A stretch of DNA of 64,000 bases from Ditylenchus dipsaci. Its lineage: Eukaryota; Nematoda; Chromadorea; Rhabditida; Anguinidae. Numbering within the stretch: the stretch's first letter is position 1; the number at the start of each line of letters is the position of its first letter. The translations under genes were made by a program, and so were the position numbers. This document shows, in pieces, positions 12,601-35,009 of this stretch. The DNA lies in the NCBI GenBank assembly GCA_004194705.1, contig SADC01000007.1, forward strand, positions 310,001-374,000. Reading direction: 5' to 3'. Below the pieces are notes generated by a model that was not told where the DNA came from, ran no database searches, and saw nothing but the letters and a program-made list of their open reading frames with translations.

Positions 12601-13283
12601 TCTGTACGGTAGGTTTTGTAGCTATTGAGTTGCGCTACAACATGCCACGGAAATGCAATCATAACGCCGAATATTCGATTGAAAAATATTACCGATAAGA
12701 TAAGGGTTTAGAAATGTCGTCTTTTCTGGACCACCCTGTAGTTTTTTGTAGTTAAGGTAGTAAAGGCCAGCACACGTTAGGACGGGCTCAAACGGGCTTT
12801 TTAACTAATAAAAAGCTCTGAACAAAGTGAGAAAAGGCGCGAGTTGGAAAAATGTCACAATAGGGGGCAAAACGCCTGCACACCAAATACTTTATTAAGA
12901 CAATAAAATACAAGTGGTACCGTCCAATCGGCTCAGAGCTGTCTAACCCAACAAAAATAGGGTCGCAATCAAAAGTTTACGGCTGAAATTCGGTCATCTG
13001 TTCATAATATTAGACCCTGAAAAAGATTGTGACTTTCTAATATCTTAAATTGTAGGATCCAAAACATGCGCATAATCAACGGCAAACCAGAATATACAGG
13101 AGTGGCTGATGTGCTTAGACGAGTTATTGCTAATGAAGGGTTCTTCTCGCTTTGGAAAGGATTCACACCTTACTACATGAGATTGGGTCCCACACTGTGC
13201 TTACTTTCATTATCTTGGAGCAAATGAACGACTTATACTTCAAAACCATTCTTGGAGTGGATAAAAAGGGTCAACCAATCTGA
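6637..13283 (+). CDS. SLC25A11: Mitochondrial 2-oxoglutarate/malate carrier, six exons
   Basis: Inner-membrane exchanger of 2-oxoglutarate for malate, part of the malate-aspartate shuttle. Exons: 6637-6734, 10321-10357, 10402-10597, 11232-11442, 11492-11688, 13056-13283. The product is 322 aa (animal homologues about 314) after allowing two lost bases. All three carrier repeats are present, each with its signature: [18 protein letters not shown] and PVDIVKTRI. Other family motifs: [48 protein letters not shown] and [11 protein letters not shown]. Start chosen at the ATG 22 bases after an acceptor-like site. Frame is lost once in exon 3 (about 10510-10515) and once in exon 6 (about 13187-13190, a C run). 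The first intron is expanded to 3.6 kb by palindromic elements. It follows GMPS on the same strand and may share its transcript. Confidence 0.95.
6945..9790. mobile_element. 2.85-kb foldback element inside carrier intron 1
   Basis: Two arms of about 700 bp (6945-7650 and 9093-9790) are near-perfect inverted copies around a 1.4-kb middle. Ends read TTAAAGGGGCATGCTCGC and its inverted partner, flanked by TTAA. Each arm carries a short open frame containing [20 protein letters not shown] with a GTAAGA donor-like site after it. The middle has no long frame; a short stretch on the minus strand near 8400 looks degraded-coding but I do not recognise it. Probably a composite non-autonomous DNA transposon; TTAA flanks suggest, but do not prove, a piggyBac-type mechanism. 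Confidence 0.8.
9787..10023. repeat. TTAA-flanked palindromic MITE, copy A
   Basis: Arms carry GGGCATGCCCACGCTAATA and its inverse, with an inner pair around CTTGTTTTGTTAG. TTAA at both ends. It abuts the 2.85-kb foldback element, sharing the TTTAA junction. Relatives at 44703-44936 and 49811-50048. Confidence 0.75.
10024..10292. repeat. Palindromic element with long G/C runs
   Basis: Left arm begins GGGGGGACACTTGG followed by a run of about 16 G; the right arm mirrors it with a C run and CCAAGTGTCCCCC. The inner arms contain AAACCCATCATAAAATCA and its inverse. No coding content. Third palindrome in a row in this intron. Confidence 0.75.
11689..13055. other. Carrier intron 5, 1.37 kb
   Basis: Between the exon ending PVDIVKTR and the last exon. 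It contains the inverted repeat at 12270-12735. The rest shows no gene. Confidence 0.8.
12270..12735. repeat. Inverted-repeat element
   Basis: Left arm contains CCTTATCTTATTGGTAATAT, GCGCTACAATTACATT and TGTTGTAGCGCAACTCAAG. The right arm mirrors these in reverse order. The centre holds small GAATTCGGATATTCGG-type repeats. No open frame. Confidence 0.7.
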
Positions 13284-13293
13284 GAACAAATAG

Positions 13294-13299
13294 AATAAA
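13294..13299 (+). terminator. Poly(A) signal of the carrier gene
   Basis: AATAAA 11 bases after the TGA stop. Confidence 0.7.
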
Positions 13300-13456
13300 T
13301 GAAAATTTATAGGATACTTTTGGTGATGGTGATTTTTTATTGTTGTCTATGTAATCATCTTCTGTGAAGTAGTTTAGTGAGTGATTTATGTCAAGCTCAA
13401 TATTTGTATGCATATTTACTTTTATATCTGACCTTTTATTGACTGTATTGGCTCTA

Positions 13457-13705
13457 TTCACCTTTAGGCCCCCCCTCCCCAAATTTGCCTTGGTCCCCCT
13501 GTTGTTTTTTGTTGAAAAATTGCTTGGTCACCCCTGTCCATTATAGTTATATTGATACTGTGATTATGGTGATCATGGTGATTATGGTTAACATGATCAC
13601 CTTGACCATGATCACCTTCAAAACAACAGGGGGACCAAGCAATTTTTCAACAAAAAACAACAGGGGGGACCAAGGCAAATTTGGGGAGGGGGACCTGAAG
13701 GTGAA
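13457..13705. repeat. Palindromic MITE, ACCAAGGCAAA family, copy 1
   Basis: Arms begin TTCACCTTTAGGCC and end GGACCTGAAGGTGAA; inner arms contain CCTGTTGTTTTTTGTTG and its inverse. The centre is a GATTATGGTGATCATGGT repeat. A second copy is at about 46005-46205 and a one-ended fragment at 52112-52130. The remaining intergenic sequence 13300-14340 shows no gene. Confidence 0.75.
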
Positions 13706-14345
13706 TTAAGCCACTGTATTTCTAACGGCTTTAAATCCTTGGAGCTAGCAGTGAATAACACCCAAAAGTACAGTGTGTAATTTGTTGGTTTAAACTAGGG
13801 TAGGCTCTGATCGTTTAGTTAGACCCGGGGTGACCATTGTCAGTTTTCCGGGTTTGAATTCAAAAGTAGGGCCAAACTTAGTACCAAGGAAGTCGAGTTT
13901 CCCGCACTAATTTTAATTTTGTACTGCGAAATTCTCAAAAAGGCATTTGTCCTAAAAATAAGACAAAGAGGAACCTTGACAGACCGGCCTGTAAAACAAT
14001 AGTCAATAAACCGAAAATCGGGTACGTCACTGTGCTCGCCTTTAGGATTCTAGCTAATTTACAAAAACACAAAAACTGGGTTCAAGGCGGTTAAAAAGCC
14101 GCAACCGAAAACTGGTTTCTAAAAGAACAGGTTTTTAATTGAGCGGTCTAAAAAGCCCACTGAGCCTTACTGTAGTTAATGTATTAAGCAGTTTTGTAAT
14201 CTCACTTTGTTGTGCACAATATTTTTTCTTATTATTGAATCAAGTGTGTTGAATATTTGCAGCATCGAAGTCACCTTTATTCTAACAGCCTTCAACATAA
14301 ATTAATCAAACAATGCAGCAATTGTTATAGAGATATTAAATTTAT

Positions 14346-17300
14346 TCAAATAAAATAGTTAGGGGGAGTTGGACCAAAGCCTTTAAACTTTTGTTCAAAC
14401 TCATTCCTCAGCTCTGGATCCATATTTCCATACAAGGATAGAACTCTATCCCAGCGCTCTTGGTCAGGCACTCCAGGATTCCTTAGTACTGCTGAGATCT
14501 GAACCAAATATCAGTTTATGACACGTTTTCGGTTATAAGAACAAATATTAGATTTCAAAAAAAAATTTGGAGTCAGAATCGAATTTTAACTAATTGTAAT
14601 TTTACTTGTCATATGTACGTTTTTTCTAGAGAAAAGTTTTTTAATAAACAAGCCAATTTGACGTCACCTCATCTAGTTCATTCCCGCCTGGGATGCGACA
14701 CTTTTTTCACCTCAACTTTTAACAGCCTTTTGCCAGTTGTCTTCGGTCAGTCTAATCTGAAAAATTGCAGGGATTCCGATTTCGCCGATCCTTCTTCAAA
14801 ACAAGGTGACGTGAAAAAAATGGCCTGTTTATTATTCAGACTAACTTTTGATTTTTTAAAGTCTTTCAGTTGGATATCCACATATCCAAGAGGTACTTAC
14901 CATAATTTTAAGACTGCGGGTGGCAAAAATCGTAGTTTTGTCTTAACAAACAGTAAAGTAAAGGGGTGTAGGTTGTTATCCAAGAATTGCCCTGGGGAAT
15001 CAGTACCAGAACAACCTACAGCTTCCCCTCCTAAACTCACAGCATCATGAGTACAATAAGGAACAGATTTATTAACACTGGCGAAATAACAGGAATGGAC
15101 AAACTATGAGATTCTGTTGATCCTATAGACGCTGGAGCTTGAGGCGCTGGAGAGAAGAGCTGGAGACCACCACGGCACTTGAGTTCTGGCACTGGAGAAG
15201 ACGCTGGAGTTGAGCTCTGGATAGATTCCCACTGGCTTGACTTGCTTGGACAACCACCACTTCCCTTCACCGGCGCAGGGGAAAAGACGTGACTGGAGGC
15301 GCTGGACGAAACCATGTGTGAGACTTGGCGGCTTGCGGAGGACGAGACCATCGGAGAATCAGCAGCGTGTTTCGGAACCTGGAAATTACCCCGGCCGTTA
15401 GGCACGGGCTCTGGATGAGGACGCGCCATAGGCGTATCAACTCGGGTAGGACTGGAGGTTGGGGACGCTCTAAGAGTATCAACCCTAACGGAACTAAAAG
15501 TAGGACTGGATGAACCTTTCTCAGGTTTGATCACTGGATAAGTCTTTGACTTCAATCGCTGGAAACCATAATCCAACAGTGTGGATTTGCGCTGGATAAA
15601 GAAACCACACTCAAATAATGAGCGCTGGCCCTTAGGAATAATATCTCTGGATTGAAAAGACTCACGGGATAGAGCTGGCGAGAACTGGCCCATAGACTTC
15701 TCACAAATAGGACCGCTGGAGAGTCTCTTAGAAGGAACATCGGAGCGAGGCAACATCGATGCACAAGAGCTAAATTCAGAAAAAAATATATCAACACTGA
15801 ATTTCTTGTGCATTGTTGCCCCGTGTCTAATGTTTCTTCACGAGACAAATTGAGATTCAAATGAATCCTTTCTGGCGAGATTTCACTGGAGATATTCCCT
15901 AATAGTTTCCTATAGGGAATTCGCTGGAATGCGGGAAAGGAAGCTGGGCAATCCTTACAAAACCCAGTTGTCCGAAGAATTTGGAATTAGGAAAAATGTT
16001 TTGAATATCCACCTGCCGAGTGGTACCCGCCTCAGATTTTGGGGTTTGGGTCAGTAAACCAGTAAACCAAACTGTGGACACGATTTTACGTATGACGGCA
16101 TCATTTATTCGTAGATTTGACTAAATATTATTTATTCAGCCTATACAGGTGGACTTTAGGTTATCCACCTGACTACAAGAGTTGTATAATACACTTGGTG
16201 AGCGTACGAAGGTAACATAGTTAAATAAGTAAACAAAACTACCGTGTTTCCTCTAAAAGTCCCCCCCCCCCCTGTATTTGGGAAGCTGTATCTCAGGCTG
16301 AGATTCTCAGCCCATAGAAATTTTTTTACGGTATTCAACCATTATTTGCAGGAAAGTTTTGTATAAAATAGTCTTGTAAGAGAACAAATATTTTCGAAAC
16401 GAATCCTACCAAGACCAATTCTTTCTCATTTGAATTTATCGTTAAATGACTCTTTGTCCTATTTAATTATTTCCCAAATAATGTACTGATCAGATATTGA
16501 CAGACCAACAGACCTGATCTGAAGAAATCTGCCCAAAGAGTGCTCGAGCCCCTTTTGTAATCCCATAACACTCATATTGAAATCTTTTATAAATAAATTA
16601 GTCAGCACACACCTTAGCGAATTGCTCCTGTGCCTTATCAGACATTTTGGCAACCGTCTGGTGTATCTTGTCTCTGTGCTCCTGTTCCCTGTCGTCATTC
16701 TCCTTCATGAACACTTTGTACAATTCTTGGTGTGGCTGGTCTAGTTTGTGCACTAGGCCATCGATTTGTTTGACCTGTTCACTGTAGCTGGTGTTGGGTT
16801 GCCGGATTATGTGCTTGAACTCGTCCACTACTTCTGGACCAGCTCCCTCCAGGAATCTAGGCAATTCCGAGTTGCTGGATTTTCCAGGCGTTGGTGGGAT
16901 GGTATTAGCTGGTCTTCGGTCTGGAACGAGGTCTGGGTGTTACTCCCATACGCCAATGCTGGATTGGTGCTCTGGGGCAACTGCTTACCTATGACCACTT
17001 GCATGGGTATATTGGCTGGAGAGATGGGACTGGATGCTGCTGGTTGAATAGCCTGAGGTTGGGGCATGCCTGCTCCACCAAAGTTGTAGTGAGGTGGTTG
17101 TTGAGGCATGAATCCCTGGACGTTTTGGCCATATGAAGACTGGAAGTTACCCACTGGACGGATTTGTTGGAGTCTGCAACTTCAAAAGTGTCTGTATGAA
17201 AAATTTGTTGTTTGTTCAGAAAAATTTTTTTATGAGGTTTTTGATTTATCAAATTTTTGGGGGCACTTTTCATAAGAAAATTCGAAAATATGTTAAAAGT

Positions 17301-18728
17301 TAAATAAATTTCTGAAGTAGCTCCCAAAAATTTGGTTGCTAAGTAGCTAGAAGAAATGGCTCGGAGCTGAGTGAAGCAATAAACTGGATAGCCAATGGCT
17401 CATTCACAAACGTTGTCGTTGTCGTCGTCGTTGGAAAAATGTTTTATGGAGGCGATATACGCCAAAGACAACGACAACGCCAACGACGACGACAACTTAT
17501 TCAAAAAATCCAACGACAACGCCAACGACAACGACGACGCCAAGGACAACGGCATTTTTCATTTAAAATTGGACAAATTTTGCATTTTTAGTCAGAATTT
17601 TGAGGATTAACTAAATTCTCTACACGTTTTCCCTCGAAATCCAGACTGAAAATGTGAAATTTGTCCAATTTGGAATGAAAAATGCCGTTGTCCTTGGCGT
17701 CGTCGTTATCGTTAGCGTTATCGTTGGATTTTTTATGAATAAGTTGTCGTCGTCGTTGGCGAGAAAAAGGTTTCATAAAAAAAATATTCCAACGACAACG
17801 CCAATGACAACGACAACGTTTGTGAATGAGCCATAAACAAATTTACCTGATGTGCTATAGCTTTCACTATCCCACACAAGTTCGCAAAACATGGGTCCTT
17901 CTTTTTTCAGTCCATAGCATGACAAAGGAAAAGGGTCTTATATCCAGTACTCTTGCCATTTTGAAGGAAAATTTTTTGGCGTAAAACTTCAAAAATAAAA
18001 AGATTTGGGGTCCCGAAAAATTACAATCATTTAGAAAAAAAGGCGTATAAGAGCCCTGTGTTCTATAATTTTTTTCAGAAATGGAATTTTAGTCATCTAC
18101 AGGGATAATTGCCAAAATTGGCTTTGGATGACTAAAGTAATCCTACATTTTTTTAGGACTGGATTTGATCTCCTCAGCAAAATTTTTTTCAAAAAGCAAA
18201 CTGCTGGCAAAAATGGTTTAAACATGGTGGAAAATTTAAGCAGAGAATATATTGGTGTATCTTCGGTAATTTTTTTCTATAATTCTTGTCCCCCATTTGG
18301 TTTTAGGTAAATTGCGTCACCAACAAAAAACAGTTTAAATCGCCTCACCTTTGTTGCTGTTGTTGTTGCAGCATCATCTGCTGCATCAATTGCTGCTGCT
18401 GGTAAATGTCTCCAAACTGTTGCTGAGGTGCGTGCTGTTGCTGAAACCCTCCACTCTGACCATATCTTCTCACCATCTGAGGCATTTGCAATTGTTGCTG
18501 TTGAGGAGCGGCATACTGCTGCTGCATGCCATAGCCGACAAACGGATTGGGAGACCCATTTACAGGCATTATAGGTTGGGCTGCGCCACCACCCTCTATA
18601 GACCCCATCATGGGCTGAACACTTCCCTGGACTCCATAGGATCCACCAAACATGCCCTGGGGGTATGCTCTGACCATCTCTCCCAAAAATACAATCAACA
18701 AAATAGCCATGTACTCCATAGTTAGCAT
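14346..18728 (-). CDS. Secreted Gln-rich SXP/RAL-2 (DUF148) protein, three exons
   Basis: Exons on the minus strand: 18728-18349, 17173-16613, 14498-14346; phases match and give 364 aa after restoring one lost base near 16908-16914. Start ATG at 18728 (a second in-frame ATG at 18719). The N terminus is a signal peptide with core MAILLIVFLGEMVRA. Residues about 25-240 are rich in Q, M, G and P. The C-terminal 140 or so residues form the nematode-specific SXP/RAL-2 fold: LPRFLEGAGPEVVDEF, then charged helical sequence ending KMSDKAQEQFAK, and an exon beginning ISAVLRNPGV. Family members are secreted nematode antigens of uncertain role. Intron 1 holds a CAACGA-array element; intron 2 holds a 258-codon open frame. 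AATAAA overlaps the stop (14341-14346), so the 3' UTR is very short. Family call is firm; function is not known. Confidence 0.88.
15037..15813 (-). CDS. 258-aa Ser/Pro-rich open frame inside SXP/RAL-2 intron 2, unrecognised
   Basis: The longest uninterrupted frame in the window outside recognised genes, on the same strand as its host. It is rich in Ser and Pro with internal repetition: RVDTLRASPTSSPTRVDTP, MVSSSASRQVSHMVSSSASS, and FSPAPVK/FSPAPQA. It ends in a hydrophobic tail, ISPVLINLFLIVLMML, which could be a membrane anchor or GPI-type signal. The first residues do not form a convincing signal peptide, and an acceptor-like site (TGAATTTAG) lies inside the start of the frame, so it could be an exon beginning near 15770 rather than a single-exon gene. 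No transposase or reverse-transcriptase motif seen. It may be a nested gene, a skipped exon, or chance in repeat-derived DNA. Confidence 0.35.
   Translation of the reverse strand: MHKKFSVDIFFSEFSSCASMLPRSDVPSKRLSSGPICEKSMGQFSPALSRESFQSRDIIPKGQRSLFECGFFIQRKSTLLDYGFQRLKSKTYPVIKPEKGSSSPTFSSVRVDTLRASPTSSPTRVDTPMARPHPEPVPNGRGNFQVPKHAADSPMVSSSASRQVSHMVSSSASSHVFSPAPVKGSGGCPSKSSQWESIQSSTPASSPVPELKCRGGLQLFSPAPQAPASIGSTESHSLSIPVISPVLINLFLIVLMML
16240..16333. repeat. Short TACCGTATT-family MITE
   Basis: Ends TACCGTGTTTCCTCTAAAA and TACGGTA, with a C run inside and the family's CTGAGAT core. Lies in SXP/RAL-2 intron 2. Confidence 0.55.
17395..17834. mobile_element. TIR element with CAACGA hexamer arrays
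   Basis: Ends ATGGCTCATTCACAAACGTT and its perfect inverse; both arms are arrays of CAACGACAACGCCAACGA-type units, which create repetitive short frames. The centre arms contain GACAAATTTTGCATTTT and its diverged inverse. Lies in intron 1 of the SXP/RAL-2 gene. No transposase. Confidence 0.75.
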
Positions 18729-18769
18729 TGTGGAATATAGTCAACTGTTCATAGTCAACAGTCCAGCTG

Positions 18770-18777
18770 TTTATATA
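18770..18777 (-). promoter_or_regulatory. TATA box of the SXP/RAL-2 gene
   Basis: TATATAAA on the minus strand, 42 bases upstream of the ATG at 18728, leaving a 5' UTR of roughly 15-20 bases. The leader contains AGTCAACTGTTCATAGTCAA, a short inverted repeat. A well-placed TATA box suits a highly expressed secreted product. Confidence 0.55.
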
Positions 18778-19477
18778 GGTTTTTGGCTAGAGGCTACTAG
18801 CTGGTTCTTCAGGATTACTTATGGCTCAGCTAGCAACAACATTGGCTGCAGCGAAAATACTCGCAACTCCCTTTTCTGCAAAGCTTATTCACTTTTTTGC
18901 ACACATCCGCTGCATAGATCCAAATATTCAGCAAGAACAGGTAGAGAATGAGCAGCTATTTGGTGCACAGTGTCCTTTCACTTTTTGGAATTTGGGAGCT
19001 GATTTGGAAGGGTGAAAGTGGCGCAGTCAGTGGACCATTTACTCTAGGTTCTATTCTAATTTTGGTGTACAAAGTGGTTGGAGGAGGAAAAGTTGCGCAA
19101 AAAGTTTTTTTGCTGTAAATTACTTTCAGCTGGAGCAATTAGCGGAGCGAGGCGGGGTGTTCCATTTTTTGTGATGGAATTTGGAAAAGGTAATTGGATG
19201 GGAGTGACCTAGATGATGACCGCCTATTAATAGAAAGCAGAAAAGTGCTGGTTCTAGCAATGACCTTTGCCATACATATAGTTTGGTGAAATAAATTGTA
19301 AAAAAATTGTAGAAATGGAGCAGGAGTTTTTAGGTGATTGGATTAAGTTCAACGAGAAAAACAAATGAGTGATTTCTTTTATTAACACAAGTGTCGGATG
19401 AGAATTGGTTATATCACATGTTATTACAAAATCATCAGCCCTGCATTCGCACTTAAAAATACAGCATTTTTTTAACA

Positions 19478-19713
19478 ACTCCTCCAGGGAGTTATTTTTT
19501 AACTACCTGAAAGTCGGAAAATTGTGAGATCGATCTCAGAATTTTCAGGTGCTCAACGAAGATCTAAAAAGTGTGATCAGTAGAGCTCGAGGGAGTTAAG
19601 AAATGCAATAAAGAAATGCAATAAGCTGGAAAAAATTTAGATCCTCAAATTGATGTCATCAAAATTGATGTTTTTGAAAACTATAGGGAATATTTATTAG
19701 AGAAAATACGGTA
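19478..19713. repeat. TACCGTATT-family element, left end decayed
   Basis: Internal sequence CCAGGGAGTTATTTTTTAAC, GAGATCGATCTCAGAATTTTC and GGTGCTCAACGAAG matches the core of the copy at 22634-22888. The right end is GAGAAAATACGGTA. Confidence 0.6.
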
Positions 19714-20142
19714 CAGGGTGTGTCGAAAAACGGGGACATTTTAAAATAATGTTTTTTTAAATATAATTTTCAATTGTTTCATGAATTTTTCTACTGATTG
19801 TTTGTTGCTTGCCAAAAAGCTTGTTGAATTCCTATTGAATTTGGTGTAACAAGGATGGACAGTTGAAGCTCTAGGTCAAAAGGTCAGCTTCAAGTGCAAG
19901 CTTACGCACATGGAAGCAACCCTCTTAGTGAGTTAGCCCTGTGCAGCGAACCGCGTTAATCTCATGCTTAGAGAGCTAGAGCAAGGGTTATGAGAGGACC
20001 GAGATAATGAGAGGACTCGGTGCCGGCCTCACAACTGTTATTTCAACTTCCTTTCTTACACCAAAAATTTTTTTTCAGACGGTGCGCGGGAGCCCTTGAG
20101 AAAAATTTTCGAAAGTGTCGGCGTTTTTTTTGACACACCCTG
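19714..20142. mobile_element. TA-flanked mariner-type MITE
   Basis: TIRs CAGGGTGTGTC and GACACACCCTG with TA on both sides (19712-19713 and 20143-20144). 429 bp, no transposase frame. TIR style and TA duplication fit Tc1/mariner. Confidence 0.7.
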
Positions 20143-21132
20143 TATGTGAAAATAGGAAAAATGCATTATGAGCGTGAAATTGGAAATCACGAACACATTA
20201 CTTTACATCACTCAATCTTTTAAAATCAACTCGACGAATTCTGGCTATGAAAACAATTGGCACTTCAGTCAATTTTCAGTTCAACCTGCGCAGTTTCTTT
20301 AAAAATTAAAACAAAATACTTTTGTCATTTTATGGCTTAGCCTTGTAAATTAAAATAAACTAAAAAATTGCTTGGTTTTTTACAACACGTTTGAGTCCGT
20401 CCTAACGCACTGGTCTGTGACTTTTCTATTTCAAGTCATCTTTACAATTTTCATTCACTTTCATGACTGCAACTGGATCTGAGTTGTCGTAAAAACATTG
20501 CATAAATTAAGCCAAAGAACGTGGACACATTGGTGGCAAAACTTGAAAAGCCTAAGACATATTTTGAAATAAGCACGCAAATCATGATTTAGTATTTTTT
20601 CGACTTTGCCGGTTTTTTACTCTACAAATATTATAAATATTTTTCAAGTATTATATGTACTTAAAATTGGCTGTATAATGACTAGAATTTAGACTTGAAA
20701 TTTCATAATAATTCGAAAAGATATTTGGCATATTTCCCTGACCGTTCTTTATCAGAAAAAATTTAAAAAGCTTTGGTATAAAGATGCCGAATAAAAAAAT
20801 TATAAAACGGCCTGTCACATTGTTATAGCAAACAACATTCAAGTCATAAAAAGCCAAAACTGACTTTTAGCATCTTACTAATGCTGGAAGTAAGCTGTCT
20901 CTCCAGCTAGCTTTGTTCAGCAAGTCTAGCTATCAATAGCTAATATCAATGCACAAAAGGAAGGTAATAATAAAGGCCAAACACTTAGCATGACTCTTTG
21001 TTATCCAAAACTAGTCCCGAGCTAGGTGGATTACCGGTTTACCTAGGCTTAATCTCCCCTGCTCCCTTCCTTCTGCTGCATAACCGGTAGTGCTCCATCC
21101 AAAACAATGAGGCTTAACAACAAAAACATTCA

Positions 21133-21138
21133 TTTATT
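21133..21138 (-). terminator. Enolase poly(A) signal
   Basis: AATAAA on the minus strand about 92 bases past the stop codon. Confidence 0.6.
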
Positions 21139-21229
21139 GTATGGTTGCACTGCTCTGCTATTCAATCAGATAAATATATTAAAAAACAAGACTATAGTAT
21201 TATAGCAGCTAGATTAGTGGGTGGGCTGT

Positions 21230-33552
<12,323 letters not shown>

Positions 33553-33568
33553 TTTGAAATAGGGCTGG

Positions 33569-33571
33569 TCT
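33569..33571 (-). promoter_or_regulatory. Candidate spliced-leader acceptor for enolase
   Basis: Minus strand TCGATTTGTAG followed by ACCAGCCC and then the ATG 17 bases on. It could be a cis acceptor for a 5' UTR intron or a trans-splice site. No leader donor can be seen from genomic sequence. Confidence 0.35.
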
Positions 33572-33989
33572 ACAAATCGAAATGTTAATCAAAATGTTAC
33601 ACACAGTGAACACAATGCTGTAAAATCAACAAGCAAATAATTCAGCTACAGACAAATAGGCCTATCTACTAAAAAAAATAATATTGAAAAGAAGTGACTG
33701 GGAAAAGATAAATGGGCAGAGAGTGGAGAAGTGAAAGTGTGCACGTAGAATGGGCCCACTCACTCCTCTTCAACGTTCCTCAGCAGCGGCCAACAAAAAG
33801 TACTGCAGTCTCTCTTTCACATGCCTAGCTCACTACTATTGACTGGGCACACACACCCCTTTCGAAATAGTAGAGAACGAGACAGCAGCAAGATAGGCAA
33901 AAACGACCCAGGCAATGCAAAGGAACAAAGAATTAATCTGCACAAAAAATAAATAGACGAAAAATAAAATATAACTAAAAATAAGCTTT

Positions 33990-34090
33990 GGAGTTGAGAT
34001 GCGCACATCCACATACCTTAGACATAAATCACTCATGAAAAGCAGAGTTGCTTTATTCGGTAAGCCCAGTATTCAAAACTTTGTTCGAAT
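33990..34090. repeat. Dispersed AGATGCGCAC repeat
   Basis: GAGATGCGCACATCCACATA, CTTAGACATAAATCACTC and CCCAGTATTCAAAACTTTG recur at 26275-26500, 36829-36960 (inverted) and partly 45630-45730. Sequence 34090-34935 shows no gene beyond a GATATCTCGTTGG single-ended repeat near 34700. Confidence 0.65.
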
Positions 34091-35009
34091 CTCATTTTTT
34101 TGGGCATGTTAGGCAAGAGGCCCAACTTGCCTTTTTTTCCGACGGCTGGCCTTTTTTTCAGCTGAGAAAAAAAAGCAATATGCTTCGAAATTTTTTTATA
34201 CTTTTATATTTTTCGAAAACTAAAAGTGCCTTTTTCATTCATTTTTTTTTCAATTTTTTTGAAAAAATCCTTTTTTTTGACGGGCGCTGCTTTTTTCAAA
34301 AATTTTGGTTGGGATCCCTGATGTTGGGGTATCCAGGTACCCTTTTCTAGTGTACTGCCTTGGGGACCAAGGAAAAAAATCAAATTTTGGTCAAAAAAAT
34401 TTTTGATGAAAAGTATCGAAAGCCACCTAAAAGCATGTTTTAAGCGTGTTTCAGCTTCTAAAATGATGAAAACCCATGATTTACGGTAATTTTGAGCTAG
34501 GCGGTATAGCGAAATTTGGCCCACCCGCCCCCGCATTTGGATTTTTTTCTTTTTTAATACCCCGCAATCTCGCACATTACTGAATGCACAGCCGTAACAA
34601 AATATATTATTCTTCTAAAATGTGTGTTAATATTCCGTTTCAATACCACTTACAATGATGGAAATATCTGCCTTTCTGAAGTCATTTAAAGAATTTTGAT
34701 ATCTCGTTGGAAAGCTGAGATCTTCGACTACATGATAATGCGAAAAACTTGCAAAATTAACACGAAAATTTGGTAAAATGTCAGTTTTAAATTAGAACCT
34801 TTTGACAGGTAATTCCACCCACAGATTTTATAAAAAAAACTTGTTGTGATATTTTAAAAACACATATTTGATCTTATTAAATCACTCCGCCTTCTGGATA
34901 AAAATAAAAATAACAAAGGTCTGTATTAAGTAGTCAGATTTATTTCAATTGAACAACTCTATCAGAATATACATACAAAAATAGAATAAATTCAATCGTG
35001 GCAATTCAT

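Larger units (their letters stand above)
18778..21229. other. Intergenic region between SXP/RAL-2 promoter and enolase 3' end
   Basis: I see no gene. It contains the TACCGTATT-family relic at about 19478-19713 and the TA-flanked element at 19714-20142. Enolase's poly(A) signal (AATAAA on the minus strand) is at 21133-21138. Confidence 0.7.

Noticed and set aside
13485..13709. Conserved peptide shared with 45973-46227 (VIMVIMVN...)
   Set aside because: Translation of a shared MITE centre, not a protein family.
14613..15050. 145-codon + strand open frame
   Set aside because: No splice context, no motif, odd composition; lies in an intron of a minus-strand gene and looks fortuitous.
18351..18725. 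124-codon + strand open frame
   Set aside because: Antisense shadow of the Gln-rich first exon of the SXP/RAL-2 gene; Leu runs come from CAG/CAA repeats read backwards.
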